Position numbers and translations under genes: made by a program
In this document: piece after piece, positions 9,927 to 19,429 of the stretch
How the letters are laid out: every line of letters begins with the position of its first letter
Numbering within the stretch: the first letter of the stretch is position 1
The notes under the pieces: model-generated
Databases searched by the model: none
What the model was told of the DNA's origin: nothing
The model's input: the letters and a program-made list of their open reading frames with translations, nothing else
DNA from: Tanytarsus gracilentus
Lineage: Eukaryota; Arthropoda; Insecta; Diptera; Chironomidae
Reading direction: 5' to 3'
Length of the DNA stretch: 64,000 nucleotides
NCBI GenBank assembly: GCA_038502055.1
Contig: JAXRKN010000040.1
Coordinates: 1-64,000 of the forward strand

Positions 9927-11790
9927 AGTACATTTTTCGAATATGTGTCCATTTAATTCCATTTTTAGTGCACTTCACTCTTTGCATAATCACACTGACG
10001 TTTTTAGAAATGTAGAACACTCTCTTAAAGAAAACTTTCCTTTATTTAATTTTATGTTAAAAATTGATGAAAGTTTTGACTTTAAATATTCAGATTCAAG
10101 AAATCAAAACTGGATCGATTTTATCTATAAATTTGAAAAAGATAAAATTGATAATGCGATTAGAATTAAGTCTTTTAAAGTTAATATGGAAGATGACGTT
10201 TGTCGGGTAATTGAAAGATTTTTTGATGACTATCAAGAAATCTCTCAAAATCATGTTTTTTCTTGTAGTTTAAATTCAGTAAAATGCGATAATATCAATT
10301 GTAATGGGGTAACCGATCAGGACAATCGTTTAATTTTATCATTAATGATTTCTCAAAGTAATATTAAGTCAAAAATTGAGTCCGAAATTAAAGATACCCT
10401 TAAAGAGTCTAACGTTTGTAATACTTGCGGCAAGAGATTAGAACCAAATATTTCATTTAATGAGTGCATAGTTTTAAATGTTAATTTAATTAATGAATCA
10501 GAAAATTCGAGTATTTATGATCAAGAGAATAACACAAAAGTCAATATTAGAAATATTCAAAAAATAATTGTGTTTAATGAAATAGTTTATGAATTAAAAG
10601 CCATTATTGATCATCCTGTGGGTCATTTTAAGTCATATTTTAGAATTAGTAATAATGATTATTTAGAAATGGATGATCTTTTTAACTTGGGAAATGAATT
10701 AGTTCGGAAGAATTTAAATGTAGAAATTAATCCCAAAGTGCTTTTTTATATTAAAACTAATGTAAAAATTTCCGATTTGCAATTTTTAAACGAAATAATT
10801 CCTAATATTGATACCAGTAGTAAAGTAAAATTTAAAGAAGAAGATTTTTTGATTTCCGATATTGATGATGATGTTCCTTTTGATCCCGAATATGAAGAAG
10901 ATAGTTCTGATAATGAAGAAATTTGTAAAAATAATGCACTAATTCCAAATTGCGTAACTTTGTCTAGTACAAACAAGTCGTATAACTTTTTATGTCCTTA
11001 TAATTCCGTTCTTTCTGGTTTTCTTGCCGCTTGTAATTTTGATAGAAATTTTTATGAATTTGTCAAGAGTAATCGTAATAAGTTTCAACTTTTTGAAATA
11101 ATTATAGTATTGCGTAAAAATCATGTTCAAGAAAATAGAAATGAAATTTGGATTAAGTTTTTAAATGATATTTTAAAAAATGAAAGATTTGAGTGTGGTC
11201 CATTAGACCATTATCCCTTTAAAGAAACTAGTAATAGCTCATATAGTATGATTTGGAGTGCCCAAAGCTTTTATGAAGTTATGTTTTCTAAAAATTTCAA
11301 GTTAGAATCATTTTGTTACCGGTTAACATGTAAATGTGGGTATTTAAGAGAAAAAAAGGGAAGTGTAGTTTTAACTAATCCAGAACCAAATGTAAATAGT
11401 TTAATTGATAACTTAAACAGTTTAGATTTAGTTATTAGTGCAAAATATGGAAAAACTTGTTCCAAGTGTAAAAATTTAATTGAAAAAGAAGAAATAGTTT
11501 ATAGTAATGCGCTTGTAATTTTTCCCTTTTTCCGTTCTAATGTTAAAATCCCTCTTTCAAAAATTCCTTTATCAATAGTCCAAAAAAATGAAAGTTATAA
11601 TTTAAAATTTCTAGTAAATTTCATTGATAACAATGATCCCAATACAAATCATTTTGATTGTTTTGCGTATAATCAAAGTAGTTACAAGTTTTTCCATATT
11701 GATGATATCGGTCAGAAAGAAAAAGAAATTTCTCGACCATCAACTATTAAATTCAACCCCAAAATAATGTTCTATTTTAAAAACAAATAA
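9859..11790 (+). CDS. Helentron ORF2: two tandem USP-like (peptidase C19-fold) domains
   Basis: This 643-residue frame overlaps the end of ORF1 in the +1 frame. Domain 3 (about 20-300) has a Cys box MCPFNS (Cys30), paired cysteines CDNINC and CNTCGK, a His box GHFKSYFRI (His256) with LEMDD, and a closing strand KVLFYIK. Domain 4 (about 370-643) has LCPYNS (Cys379), CKCG and CSKC, NHFDCFAY (His598) with HIDD, and KIMFYFK. These match in order the USP landmarks: NxxCyxNS, zinc ribbon, GHYxAY...W..FDD and the final LFY strand. Deubiquitinase activity is inferred. The domains repeat the architecture seen twice in ORF1, so ORF2 is probably the displaced C-terminus of the same protein, cut off at a T6 run at 9919-9924. 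An independent start at 9859 or Met at 9943 is possible. Confidence 0.8.
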   Translation: MKVPFLAMSHFQIDLMLILVFFKVHFSNMCPFNSIFSALHSLHNHTDVFRNVEHSLKENFPLFNFMLKIDESFDFKYSDSRNQNWIDFIYKFEKDKIDNAIRIKSFKVNMEDDVCRVIERFFDDYQEISQNHVFSCSLNSVKCDNINCNGVTDQDNRLILSLMISQSNIKSKIESEIKDTLKESNVCNTCGKRLEPNISFNECIVLNVNLINESENSSIYDQENNTKVNIRNIQKIIVFNEIVYELKAIIDHPVGHFKSYFRISNNDYLEMDDLFNLGNELVRKNLNVEINPKVLFYIKTNVKISDLQFLNEIIPNIDTSSKVKFKEEDFLISDIDDDVPFDPEYEEDSSDNEEICKNNALIPNCVTLSSTNKSYNFLCPYNSVLSGFLAACNFDRNFYEFVKSNRNKFQLFEIIIVLRKNHVQENRNEIWIKFLNDILKNERFECGPLDHYPFKETSNSSYSMIWSAQSFYEVMFSKNFKLESFCYRLTCKCGYLREKKGSVVLTNPEPNVNSLIDNLNSLDLVISAKYGKTCSKCKNLIEKEEIVYSNALVIFPFFRSNVKIPLSKIPLSIVQKNESYNLKFLVNFIDNNDPNTNHFDCFAYNQSSYKFFHIDDIGQKEKEISRPSTIKFNPKIMFYFKNK

Positions 11791-12240
11791 TTTGTTCCAT
11801 GTGCTTTTCTCAAACTCAGTTCTTATTGTGCTTGTTTTTTAATTAAATTATAAATTCTGATTTCTATGCTCTAAATCAAAAATTAGATTATTTAAGATTA
11901 ATATTACATCTGTAAAAGTTTAAATGAAAACTTTAGAATAAGAGAAACATTGTTAAATTTATGTAAAACTAAGTAGGTTTTATGCCTAGGCAATTGATAT
12001 TTTTCAATTGCCCGGGCTTTCCTACAAAAAAAAAAGAAATAAAATATTTTACAAATTTATAAATTTTTATTGTTCATGCATTTATTTTCAGAATTTTCAA
12101 AACTCATTTCAGAATTGTTTAACCAAAAAATCGGGTGTTTTAATTCCAAAAAATCATGTTTTTGTTTATAAATATTAGCAGGTATCAAATGATTTCAAAG
12201 TTTTATAACATAAGATTTACCTAAAAACTACCTGAATTTT
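11791..12240. other. 3' flank of the Helentron ORFs
   Basis: No coding frame is visible. The stretch is AT-rich with an A10 run and AAATAAA-like signals near 12030-12045, just after the hairpin at 11984-12017. It probably contains the 3' end of the transposon and the start of host sequence, but the boundary cannot be placed. Confidence 0.4.
11984..12017. repeat. Candidate 3'-terminal hairpin of the Helentron
   Basis: Arms GCCTAGGCAATTGA (11984-11997) and TCAATTGCCCGGGC (12004-12017) pair at 12 of 14 positions around a 6-base loop. TAGG (11974) and CCTA (12021) can extend the stem. Helitron-type elements end just after a short hairpin, and this one lies 194 bp past ORF2. It could instead act in transcript 3'-end formation. 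The element's exact end is not defined. Confidence 0.45.
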
Positions 12241-12370
12241 TATAAAGGTATATAAACAAAAGAAATTTTGACTACCGGGTTCAGAACTTTAAAAGTGTGT
12301 TAAAGACAAGTTTGGGTAAGACTAATTTTTTTATTCAGTGTTTTTTTTTATTCAAATAATTTTATTTTAG
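12241..12370 (+). promoter_or_regulatory. TATA/initiator core promoter and 5' UTR intron
   Basis: TATAAA at 12251 lies 30 bp upstream of a TCAGA initiator-like element at 12281, which is the expected arthropod spacing; a second TATAAA lies at 12241. A GTAAGA donor follows near 12316, with a TTTTAG acceptor at 12370, giving a 55-bp 5' UTR intron. The exon then opens with CATTAAGACAATGG. This supports a genuine host gene starting here. Confidence 0.6.
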
Positions 12371-12380
12371 CATTAAGACA

Positions 12381-15300
12381 ATGGAGTGTTCAAATGAGGT
12401 ATCAAGGCTGTTGTTCCTTATGAATAAGGAAGTTCGTAAGCTCATCAAGAAACATAGTGTTTTAGCTAATACTCCAGATAAAGAAACTGCTATCAGCATT
12501 TGCAAGTTGATTGTGAGTCACCACAATGATGCAATGTTATCAGAAAAATTTACGTGTAAAAAAAAATTTTATCAGAAATATTTATTTATTTTTTTCATAT
12601 TTTTTTTGAATGTAATTTTTTTAAATTTCTTGTTATATATTTTCTGAGAGCATTTTATTGTAGGATCGTAATGACATATCGCTTATGTCACTGTGATAAA
12701 TATTTTTGGATTTAGCAATGGGTTTCTTATGACCCATGTGTAAAAAAAAAATTTTATCAGAAATATTTATTTATTTTTTTCATATTTTTTTTGAATGTAA
12801 TTTTTTTAAATGTAATTTTTTTAAATTTCTTGTTATATATTTTCTGAGAGCATTTTATTGTAGGATCGTAATGACATATCGCTTATGTCACTGTGATAAA
12901 TATTTTTGGATTTAGCAATGGGTTTCTTATGACCCATGTGTAAAAAAAAAATTTTATCAGAAATATTTATTTATTTTTTTCATATTTTTTTTGAATGTAA
13001 TTTTTTTAAATTTCTTGTTATATATTTTCTGAGAGCATTTTATTGTAGGATCGTAATGACATATCGCTTATGTCACTGTGATAAATATTTTTGGATTTAG
13101 CAATGGGTTTCTTATGACCCATGTGTAAAAAAAAAATTTTATCAGAAATATTTATTTATTTTTTTCATATTTTTTTTGAATGTAATTTTTTTAAATTTCT
13201 TGTTATATATTTTCTGAGAGCATTTTATTGTAGGATCGTAATGACATATCGCTTATGTCACTGTGATAAATATTTTTGGATTTAGCAATGGGTTTCTTAT
13301 GACCCATGTGTAAAAAAAAAATTTTATCAGAAATATTTATTTATTTTTTTCATATTTTTTTTGAATGTAATTTTTTTAAATTTCTTGTTATATATTTTCT
13401 GAGAGCATTTTATTGTAGGATCGTAATGACATATCGCTTATGTCACTGTGATAAATATTTTTGGATTTAGCAATGGGTTTCTTATGACCCATGTGTAAAA
13501 AAAAATTTTATCAGAAATATTTATTTATTTTTTTCATATTTTTTTTGAATGTAATTTTTTTAAATTTCTTGTTATATATTTTCTGAGAGCATTTTATTGT
13601 AGGATCGTAATGACATATCGCTTATGTCACTGTGATAAATATTTTTGGATTTAGCAATGGGTTTCTTATGACCCATGTGTAAAAAAAAATTTTATCAGAA
13701 ATATTTATTTATTTTTTTCATATTTTTTTTGAATGTAATTTTTTTAAATTTCTTGTTATATATTTTCTGAGAGCATTTTATTGTAGGATCGTAATGACAT
13801 ATCGCTTATGTCACTGTGATAAATATTTTTGGATTTAGCAATGGGTTTCTTATGACCCATGTGTAAAAAAAAATTTTATCAGAAATATTTATTTATTTTT
13901 TTCATATTTTTTTGAATGTAATTTTTTTAAATTTCTTGTTATATATTTTCTGAGAGCATTTTATTGTAGGATCGTAATGACATATCGCTTATGTCACTGT
14001 GATAAATATTTTTGGATTTAGCAATGGGTTTCTTATGACCCATGTGTAAAAAAAAATTTTATCAGAAATATTTATTTATTTTTTTCATATTTTTTTTGAA
14101 TGTAATTTTTTTAAATTTCTTGTTATATATTTTCTGAGAGCATTTTATTGTAGGATCGTAATGACATATCGCTTATGTCACTGTGATAAATATTTTTGGA
14201 TTTAGCAATGGGTTTCTTATGACCCATGTGTAAAAAAAAATTTTATCAGAAATATTTATTTATTTTTTTCATATTTTTTTTGAATGTAATTTTTTTAAAT
14301 TTCTTGTTATATATTTTCTGAGAGCATTTTATTGTAGGATCGTAATGACATATCGCTTATGTCACTGTGATAAATATTTTTGGATTTAGCAATGGGTTTC
14401 TTATGACCCATGTGTAAAAAAAATTTTATCAGAAATATTTATTTATTTTTTTCATATTTTTTTTGAATGTAATTTTTTTAAATTTCTTGTTATATATTTT
14501 CTGAGAGCATTTTATTGTAGGATCGTAATGACATATCGCTTATGTCACTGTGATAAATATTTTTGGATTTAGCAATGGGTTTCTTATGACCCATGTGTAA
14601 AAAAAAATTTTATCAGAAATATTTATTTATTTTTTTCATATTTTTTTTGAATGTAATTTTTTTAAATTTCTTGTTATATATTTTCTGAGAGCATTTTATT
14701 GTAGGATCGTAATGACATATCGCTTATGTCACTGTGATAAATATTTTTGGATTTAGCAATGGGTTTCTTATGACCCATGTGTAAAAAAAAATTTTATCAG
14801 AAATATTTATTTATTTTTTTTCATATTTTTTTTGAATGTAATTTTTTTAAATTTCTTGTTATATATTTTCTGAGAGCATTTTATTGTAGGATCGTAATGA
14901 CATATCGCTTATGTCACTGTGATAAATATTTTATAGCTCCGCTATATATTAATTTTGGATTTTTCCAAAACCTGTTTTCGACCCCTAGTGCCAAGACATT
15001 ACATTGTGCAATATCAAAACATATACTCAAATGATAGGCCTAGTCAAACCCTACAAACTGGCGAAAACAGATTTGAAATCGGTTGATCCTACGAGGAGTT
15101 AGAGCCATTTAAGTCATCTTACTTTCTCACTTTCTCACTTTCTTACTTTCTTACTTTCTCACGATCTTAGTGAACGCCGTATCTCAAGAACGGCTGGTCG
15201 GATTTGACTCGGGTTTGTGGCTAAAGATCGGATTTTGGTTCTAGTTGTGCAAGAAGTATTTAGTTTTGAGGTACGATCCTCCAAGGATCGTCCGTGGGTG

Positions 15301-17298
15301 CAAAAATGTCCTTTTTCATACAAATTTTCTCTTATATGGCTTCATGGGTATCGTTGAACTCGTAATTGCATCAGGAATCGATTGACACTGACGATTTTTA
15401 AGGAATGTCCATGATGGCCGGCCAGGAGTGCCACTAATGTCCATTTTTCAGAACTATGGCTTCATGTATGTCGTTGAACTCGTTATTGCATCAGGAATCG
15501 ATTGACACTGACGATTTTTGAGGAATCTCCATCATGGCCGGCCAGGAGTGCCACTAATGTCCATTTTTCAGAACTATGGCTTCATGTATGTCGTTGAACT
15601 CGTCATTGCATCAGGAATCGATTGACACTGACGATTTTTGAGGAATGTCTATCATGGCCGGCCAGGAGTGCCACTAATGTCCATTTTTCAGAACTATGGC
15701 TTCATGTATGTCGTTGAACTCGTCATTGGACCAGGAATCGATTGACATAGATGATTTTTGAGGAATGTCCATCATGGTTGCCAGGAGTGCTACTAATGTC
15801 CATTTTTCAGAACTATGGCTTCATGTATGTCGTTGAACTCGTCATTGCATCAGGAATCGATTGACACTGACGATTTTTGAGGAATGTCCATCATGGTCGG
15901 TCAGGAGTGCCACTAATGCTCATTGCAACGGAGTAGGGTACTAATCTATGCGGAGCTATTGGAAATGGCAACGCCGTTTGCAGACCCATCTTGTTTTTAA
16001 TTTCTAAGAGTGTCTGTCAAATTGACAGAAAGCCCGAAATTTATCTAATCATCACGTCCACTCGAATCTTTCTTCAATTTTATCAGAAAATTATAGCTCC
16101 GCTATATATTAATTTTGGATTTTTCCAAAACCTGTTTTCGACCCCTAGTGCCAAGACATTACATTGTGCAATATCAAAACATATACTCAAATGATAGGCC
16201 TAGTCAAACCCTACAAACTGGCGAAAACAGATTTGAAATCGGTTGATCCTACGAGGAGTTAGAGCCATTTAAGTCATCTTACTTTCTTACTTTCTCACTT
16301 TCTCACTTTCTCACGATCTTAGTGAACGCCATATCTCAAGAACGGCTGGTCGGATTTGACTCGGGTTTGTGGCTAAAGATCGGGTTTTGGCTCTAGTTGT
16401 GCAAGAAGTATTTTGTTTTGAGGTACAACCCTCCAAGGACCGTCCCTGAGTGCAAAAATGTCCTTTTTCATACAAATTTTCTTTTATATGGCTTCATGGG
16501 TATCGTTGAACTCGTAATTGCATCAGGAATGGACTAACATTGACGATTTTTGAGGAGTGTCCATCATGGCCGGCCTGGAGTGCCACTAATGCCCATTTTT
16601 CAGAACTATGGCTTCATGTATGTCGTTGAACTGGTCATTGCATCGGGAATTGATTGACACTGACGATTTTTGAGGAGTGTCCATCATGGCCGGCCAGGAG
16701 TACCACTAATGTCCATTTTTCAGAACTATGGCTTCATGTATGTCGTTGAACTCGTCATTGCATCAGGAATCGATTGACATTGACGATTTTTGAAGAATGT
16801 CCATCATGGCCGGCCAGGAGTGCCACTAATGTCCATTTTTCAGAACTATGGCTTCATGTATGTCGTTGAACTCGTCATTGCATCAGGAATCGATTGACAT
16901 TGACGATTTTTGAAGAATGTCCATCATGGCCGACCAGGAGTACCACTAATGTCCATTTTTCAGAACTATGGCTTCATGTATGTCGTTGAACTCGTCATTG
17001 CATCAGGAATTTATTGACATTGACGATTTTTGAGGAATGTCCATCATGGTCGGCCAGGAGTGCCACTAATGTCCATTTTTCAGAACTATGGGGTACTAAT
17101 CTAAGACAGCGGAGCTATTGGAAATGGCAACGCCGTTTGCAGACCCATCTTGTTTTTCTTAGTCAGCTGCTCGGCAAAAAAATTCTCGCACCTCGATTTA
17201 AACACCACTTTTTGAAACAGTTTATAAACGAAACACAGCACCCGAAAATTGACGTCATGAAAAAACATATTGCATGCTTGCAAAAAGAGCTGGCTTAA
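12381..17298 (+). CDS. Unrecognised 102-residue protein, two coding exons around a repeat-filled intron
   Basis: Exon 1 (12381-12553) begins with a good ATG context and encodes 57 residues plus two bases. A GTGTAA donor follows. The last exon (17163-17298) follows a TTTTTCTTAG acceptor, starts with one base completing a Thr codon, and encodes 44 residues (QLLGKKILAPRFKHHFLKQF onward, ending LQKELA) before TAA. The phases match exactly. The predicted protein is basic and probably helical, with no signal peptide or membrane segment. I do not recognise the family. The 4.6-kb intron consists of a satellite array and two mobile elements. A stronger-looking GTGAGT within exon 1 (after CKLI) gives no open frame with this last exon. 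The gene may be decaying; RNA data would settle the model. Confidence 0.5.
12554..14932. repeat. 184-bp satellite array, about 13 copies
   Basis: The anchor GACCCATGTG recurs at 12731, 12931, 13116, 13301, 13486, 13670, 13854, 14037, 14221, 14405, 14588 and 14772. The period is 183-185 bp except one 200-bp unit with an internal duplication. Copies differ almost only in lengths of A or T runs, so the array was homogenised recently. Each unit contains two short inverted repeats: GACATA..TATGTC and GGGT..ACCC. The first unit begins precisely at the candidate splice donor of the preceding exon, and the last is truncated where a Helentron-like element starts. Confidence 0.95.
14933..15998 (+). mobile_element. 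Non-autonomous Helentron-like element (HINE type), copy 1
   Basis: The 5' end ATAGCTCCGC (14933-14942) is repeated inverted as GCGGAGCTAT (15950-15959) about 40 bp before the other end. A short GGCAACGCC/GCAA..TTGC hairpin and a T run follow. A terminal 5' and subterminal 3' inverted repeat, a 3' hairpin, the TATATTAATTTTGG block after the 5' end, a CTTACTTTCTCAC microsatellite-like tract and central minisatellites are the layout I recall for DINE-1/HINE elements. There is no coding capacity. The copy sits at the truncated end of the 184-bp array. Confidence 0.7.
15333..15925. repeat. 120-bp minisatellite core of element copy 1
   Basis: About five units with a 120-bp period, anchored by GAACTATGGCTTCATGTATG and GGCCAGGAGTGCCACTAATG. 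Units differ by a few substitutions, so they are older than the 184-bp array. The first unit is more divergent (CTTATATGGCTTCATGGGTA). Confidence 0.9.
16093..17157 (+). mobile_element. Non-autonomous Helentron-like element (HINE type), copy 2
   Basis: It is colinear with copy 1: ATAGCTCCGC at 16093-16102, inverted GCGGAGCTAT at 17109-17118, and the same 3' tail ending CAGACCCATCTTG plus a T run at 17157. It is 1065 bp against 1066 bp for copy 1, in the same orientation, separated by a 94-bp spacer holding the palindrome CTGTCAAATTGACAG. The element ends five bases before the acceptor AG dinucleotide of the downstream coding exon at 17163. Confidence 0.7.
16480..17095. repeat. 120-bp minisatellite core of element copy 2
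   Basis: Five units of the same 120-bp repeat found in copy 1, with different sequence variants such as CGACCAGGAGTACCACTAATG. The fifth unit is cut off at GAACTATGGGGTACTAATC, the junction to the 3' portion of the element. Confidence 0.9.
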
Positions 17299-18120
17299 AA
17301 ATACAAGAAAAAGAAGCGAAAATGTGCTTGTGAATTTTTTTCTACGCTTTTCATTTTTTATCCTCTCAATTTCTTACAAGTTTTTTTAACGGTATCCGGA
17401 GTCATGTGAGCAGGTAAAAACGCAATATACCCAGACTCTCTCTCACACCTCATCATAAAGTCAGTGTTTGTTTAATTTATATGAAGTTTGAGAAGATTTT
17501 TCCTTCTGTTCGTTTCTTGACATGAATTATGGGCGCCATTGTGAATGGAAAATTTGAACAAATTTATGAAAACATTTCTCATCTATTTTATTCCCTCTCT
17601 GACTACTTCATTAGACTTTGATGATGTTTTCCTCTTCTTAATTTATTTATCACTCAATCAATCTATGGAAATTCAAAAGGCATACGCCTCTAGATTTAAT
17701 GCCTCCTCGTAATTGTTGTTTAAAACTCGAACGAGTTTATGAAATTACCTAAAAATAGTGTGAAGTATGGTTTTTTTTGTAAAACTTTTCATTGAGTAAT
17801 TTTAAATGCTGAAAGTAACAAAAATTATTTATTAAGGTTGAAATAATTCTATCTGTGTTCTTTACAATTAATTTACAGCCTCCGTAATGTATGCGATAAT
17901 TGAATTTAAATTGTTCAAACTACAAATCTCCCTCCAGCTTTTAAATGTTGCTCATTACAAAATCAATATCCGAATTAATTAAAATTTCAAGCACGATAGT
18001 ATCCTTGAGCTACATATGCCTAAATTGATTTGCAACTAAATTGTCAGCAAATATAAATTCTTGGCGAACAACGAAATTGCGAGTGTAGAGAATTAATTAA
18101 TTGGCAAAAAAGAAGAAAGC
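16812..18120. repeat. Left unit of a 1309-bp tandem duplication
   Basis: This runs from GGCCAGGAGTG at 16812 to AAGAAGAAAGC at 18120 and is repeated immediately at 18121-19429. It includes the 3' part of element copy 2, the last coding exon of the small gene (17163-17298) and about 820 bp of downstream sequence. The two units look virtually identical; one difference is GTGCCACTAATG versus GTGACACTAATG near the start. Confidence 0.95.
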
Positions 18121-19429
18121 GGCCAGGAGTGACACTAATGTCCATTTTTCAGAACTATGGCTTCATGTATGTCGTTGAACTCGTCATTGCATCAGGAATC
18201 GATTGACATTGACGATTTTTGAAGAATGTCCATCATGGCCGACCAGGAGTACCACTAATGTCCATTTTTCAGAACTATGGCTTCATGTATGTCGTTGAAC
18301 TCGTCATTGCATCAGGAATTTATTGACATTGACGATTTTTGAGGAATGTCCATCATGGTCGGCCAGGAGTGCCACTAATGTCCATTTTTCAGAACTATGG
18401 GGTACTAATCTAAGACAGCGGAGCTATTGGAAATGGCAACGCCGTTTGCAGACCCATCTTGTTTTTCTTAGTCAGCTGCTCGGCAAAAAAATTCTCGCAC
18501 CTCGATTTAAACACCACTTTTTGAAACAGTTTATAAACGAAACACAGCACCCGAAAATTGACGTCATGAAAAAACATATTGCATGCTTGCAAAAAGAGCT
18601 GGCTTAAAAATACAAGAAAAAGAAGCGAAAATGTGCTTGTGAATTTTTTTCTACGCTTTTCATTTTTTATCCTCTCAATTTCTTACAAGTTTTTTTAACG
18701 GTATCCGGAGTCATGTGAGCAGGTAAAAACGCAATATACCCAGACTCTCTCTCACACCTCATCATAAAGTCAGTGTTTGTTTAATTTATATGAAGTTTGA
18801 GAAGATTTTTCCTTCTGTTCGTTTCTTGACATGAATTATGGGCGCCATTGTGAATGGAAAATTTGAACAAATTTATGAAAACATTTCTCATCTATTTTAT
18901 TCCCTCTCTGACTACTTCATTAGACTTTGATGATGTTTTCCTCTTCTTAATTTATTTATCACTCAATCAATCTATGGAAATTCAAAAGGCATACGCCTCT
19001 AGATTTAATGCCTCCTCGTAATTGTTGTTTAAAACTCGAACGAGTTTATGAAATTACCTAAAAATAGTGTGAAGTATGGTTTTTTTTGTAAAACTTTTCA
19101 TTGAGTAATTTTAAATGCTGAAAGTAACAAAAATTATTTATTAAGGTTGAAATAATTCTATCTGTGTTCTTTACAATTAATTTACAGCCTCCGTAATGTA
19201 TGCGATAATTGAATTTAAATTGTTCAAACTACAAATCTCCCTCCAGCTTTTAAATGTTGCTCATTACAAAATCAATATCCGAATTAATTAAAATTTCAAG
19301 CACGATAGTATCCTTGAGCTACATATGCCTAAATTGATTTGCAACTAAATTGTCAGCAAATATAAATTCTTGGCGAACAACGAAATTGCGAGTGTAGAGA
19401 ATTAATTAATTGGCAAAAAAGAAGAAAGC
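18121..19429. repeat. Right unit of the 1309-bp tandem duplication
   Basis: This is the second copy of 16812-18120. Unique sequence (GATGACGAGTTAAAG) resumes at 19430. The junction falls inside the 120-bp minisatellite, which could have seeded unequal exchange. An assembly artefact from two haplotypes cannot be excluded by reading alone. Confidence 0.95.
18472..18607 (+). CDS. Duplicated last exon of the small gene
   Basis: Identical in reading to the exon at 17163-17298: the same TTTTTCTTAG acceptor, one phase-completing base, 44 residues ending LQKELA, and TAA. It could serve as an alternative last exon giving the same protein with a different 3' UTR junction, or it may be unused. Confidence 0.4.

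Noticed and set aside
14777..16194. Frames at 14777-15034 and 15991-16194
   Set aside because: They consist of satellite and element-terminus sequence shared between the two copies and have no independent coding signal.
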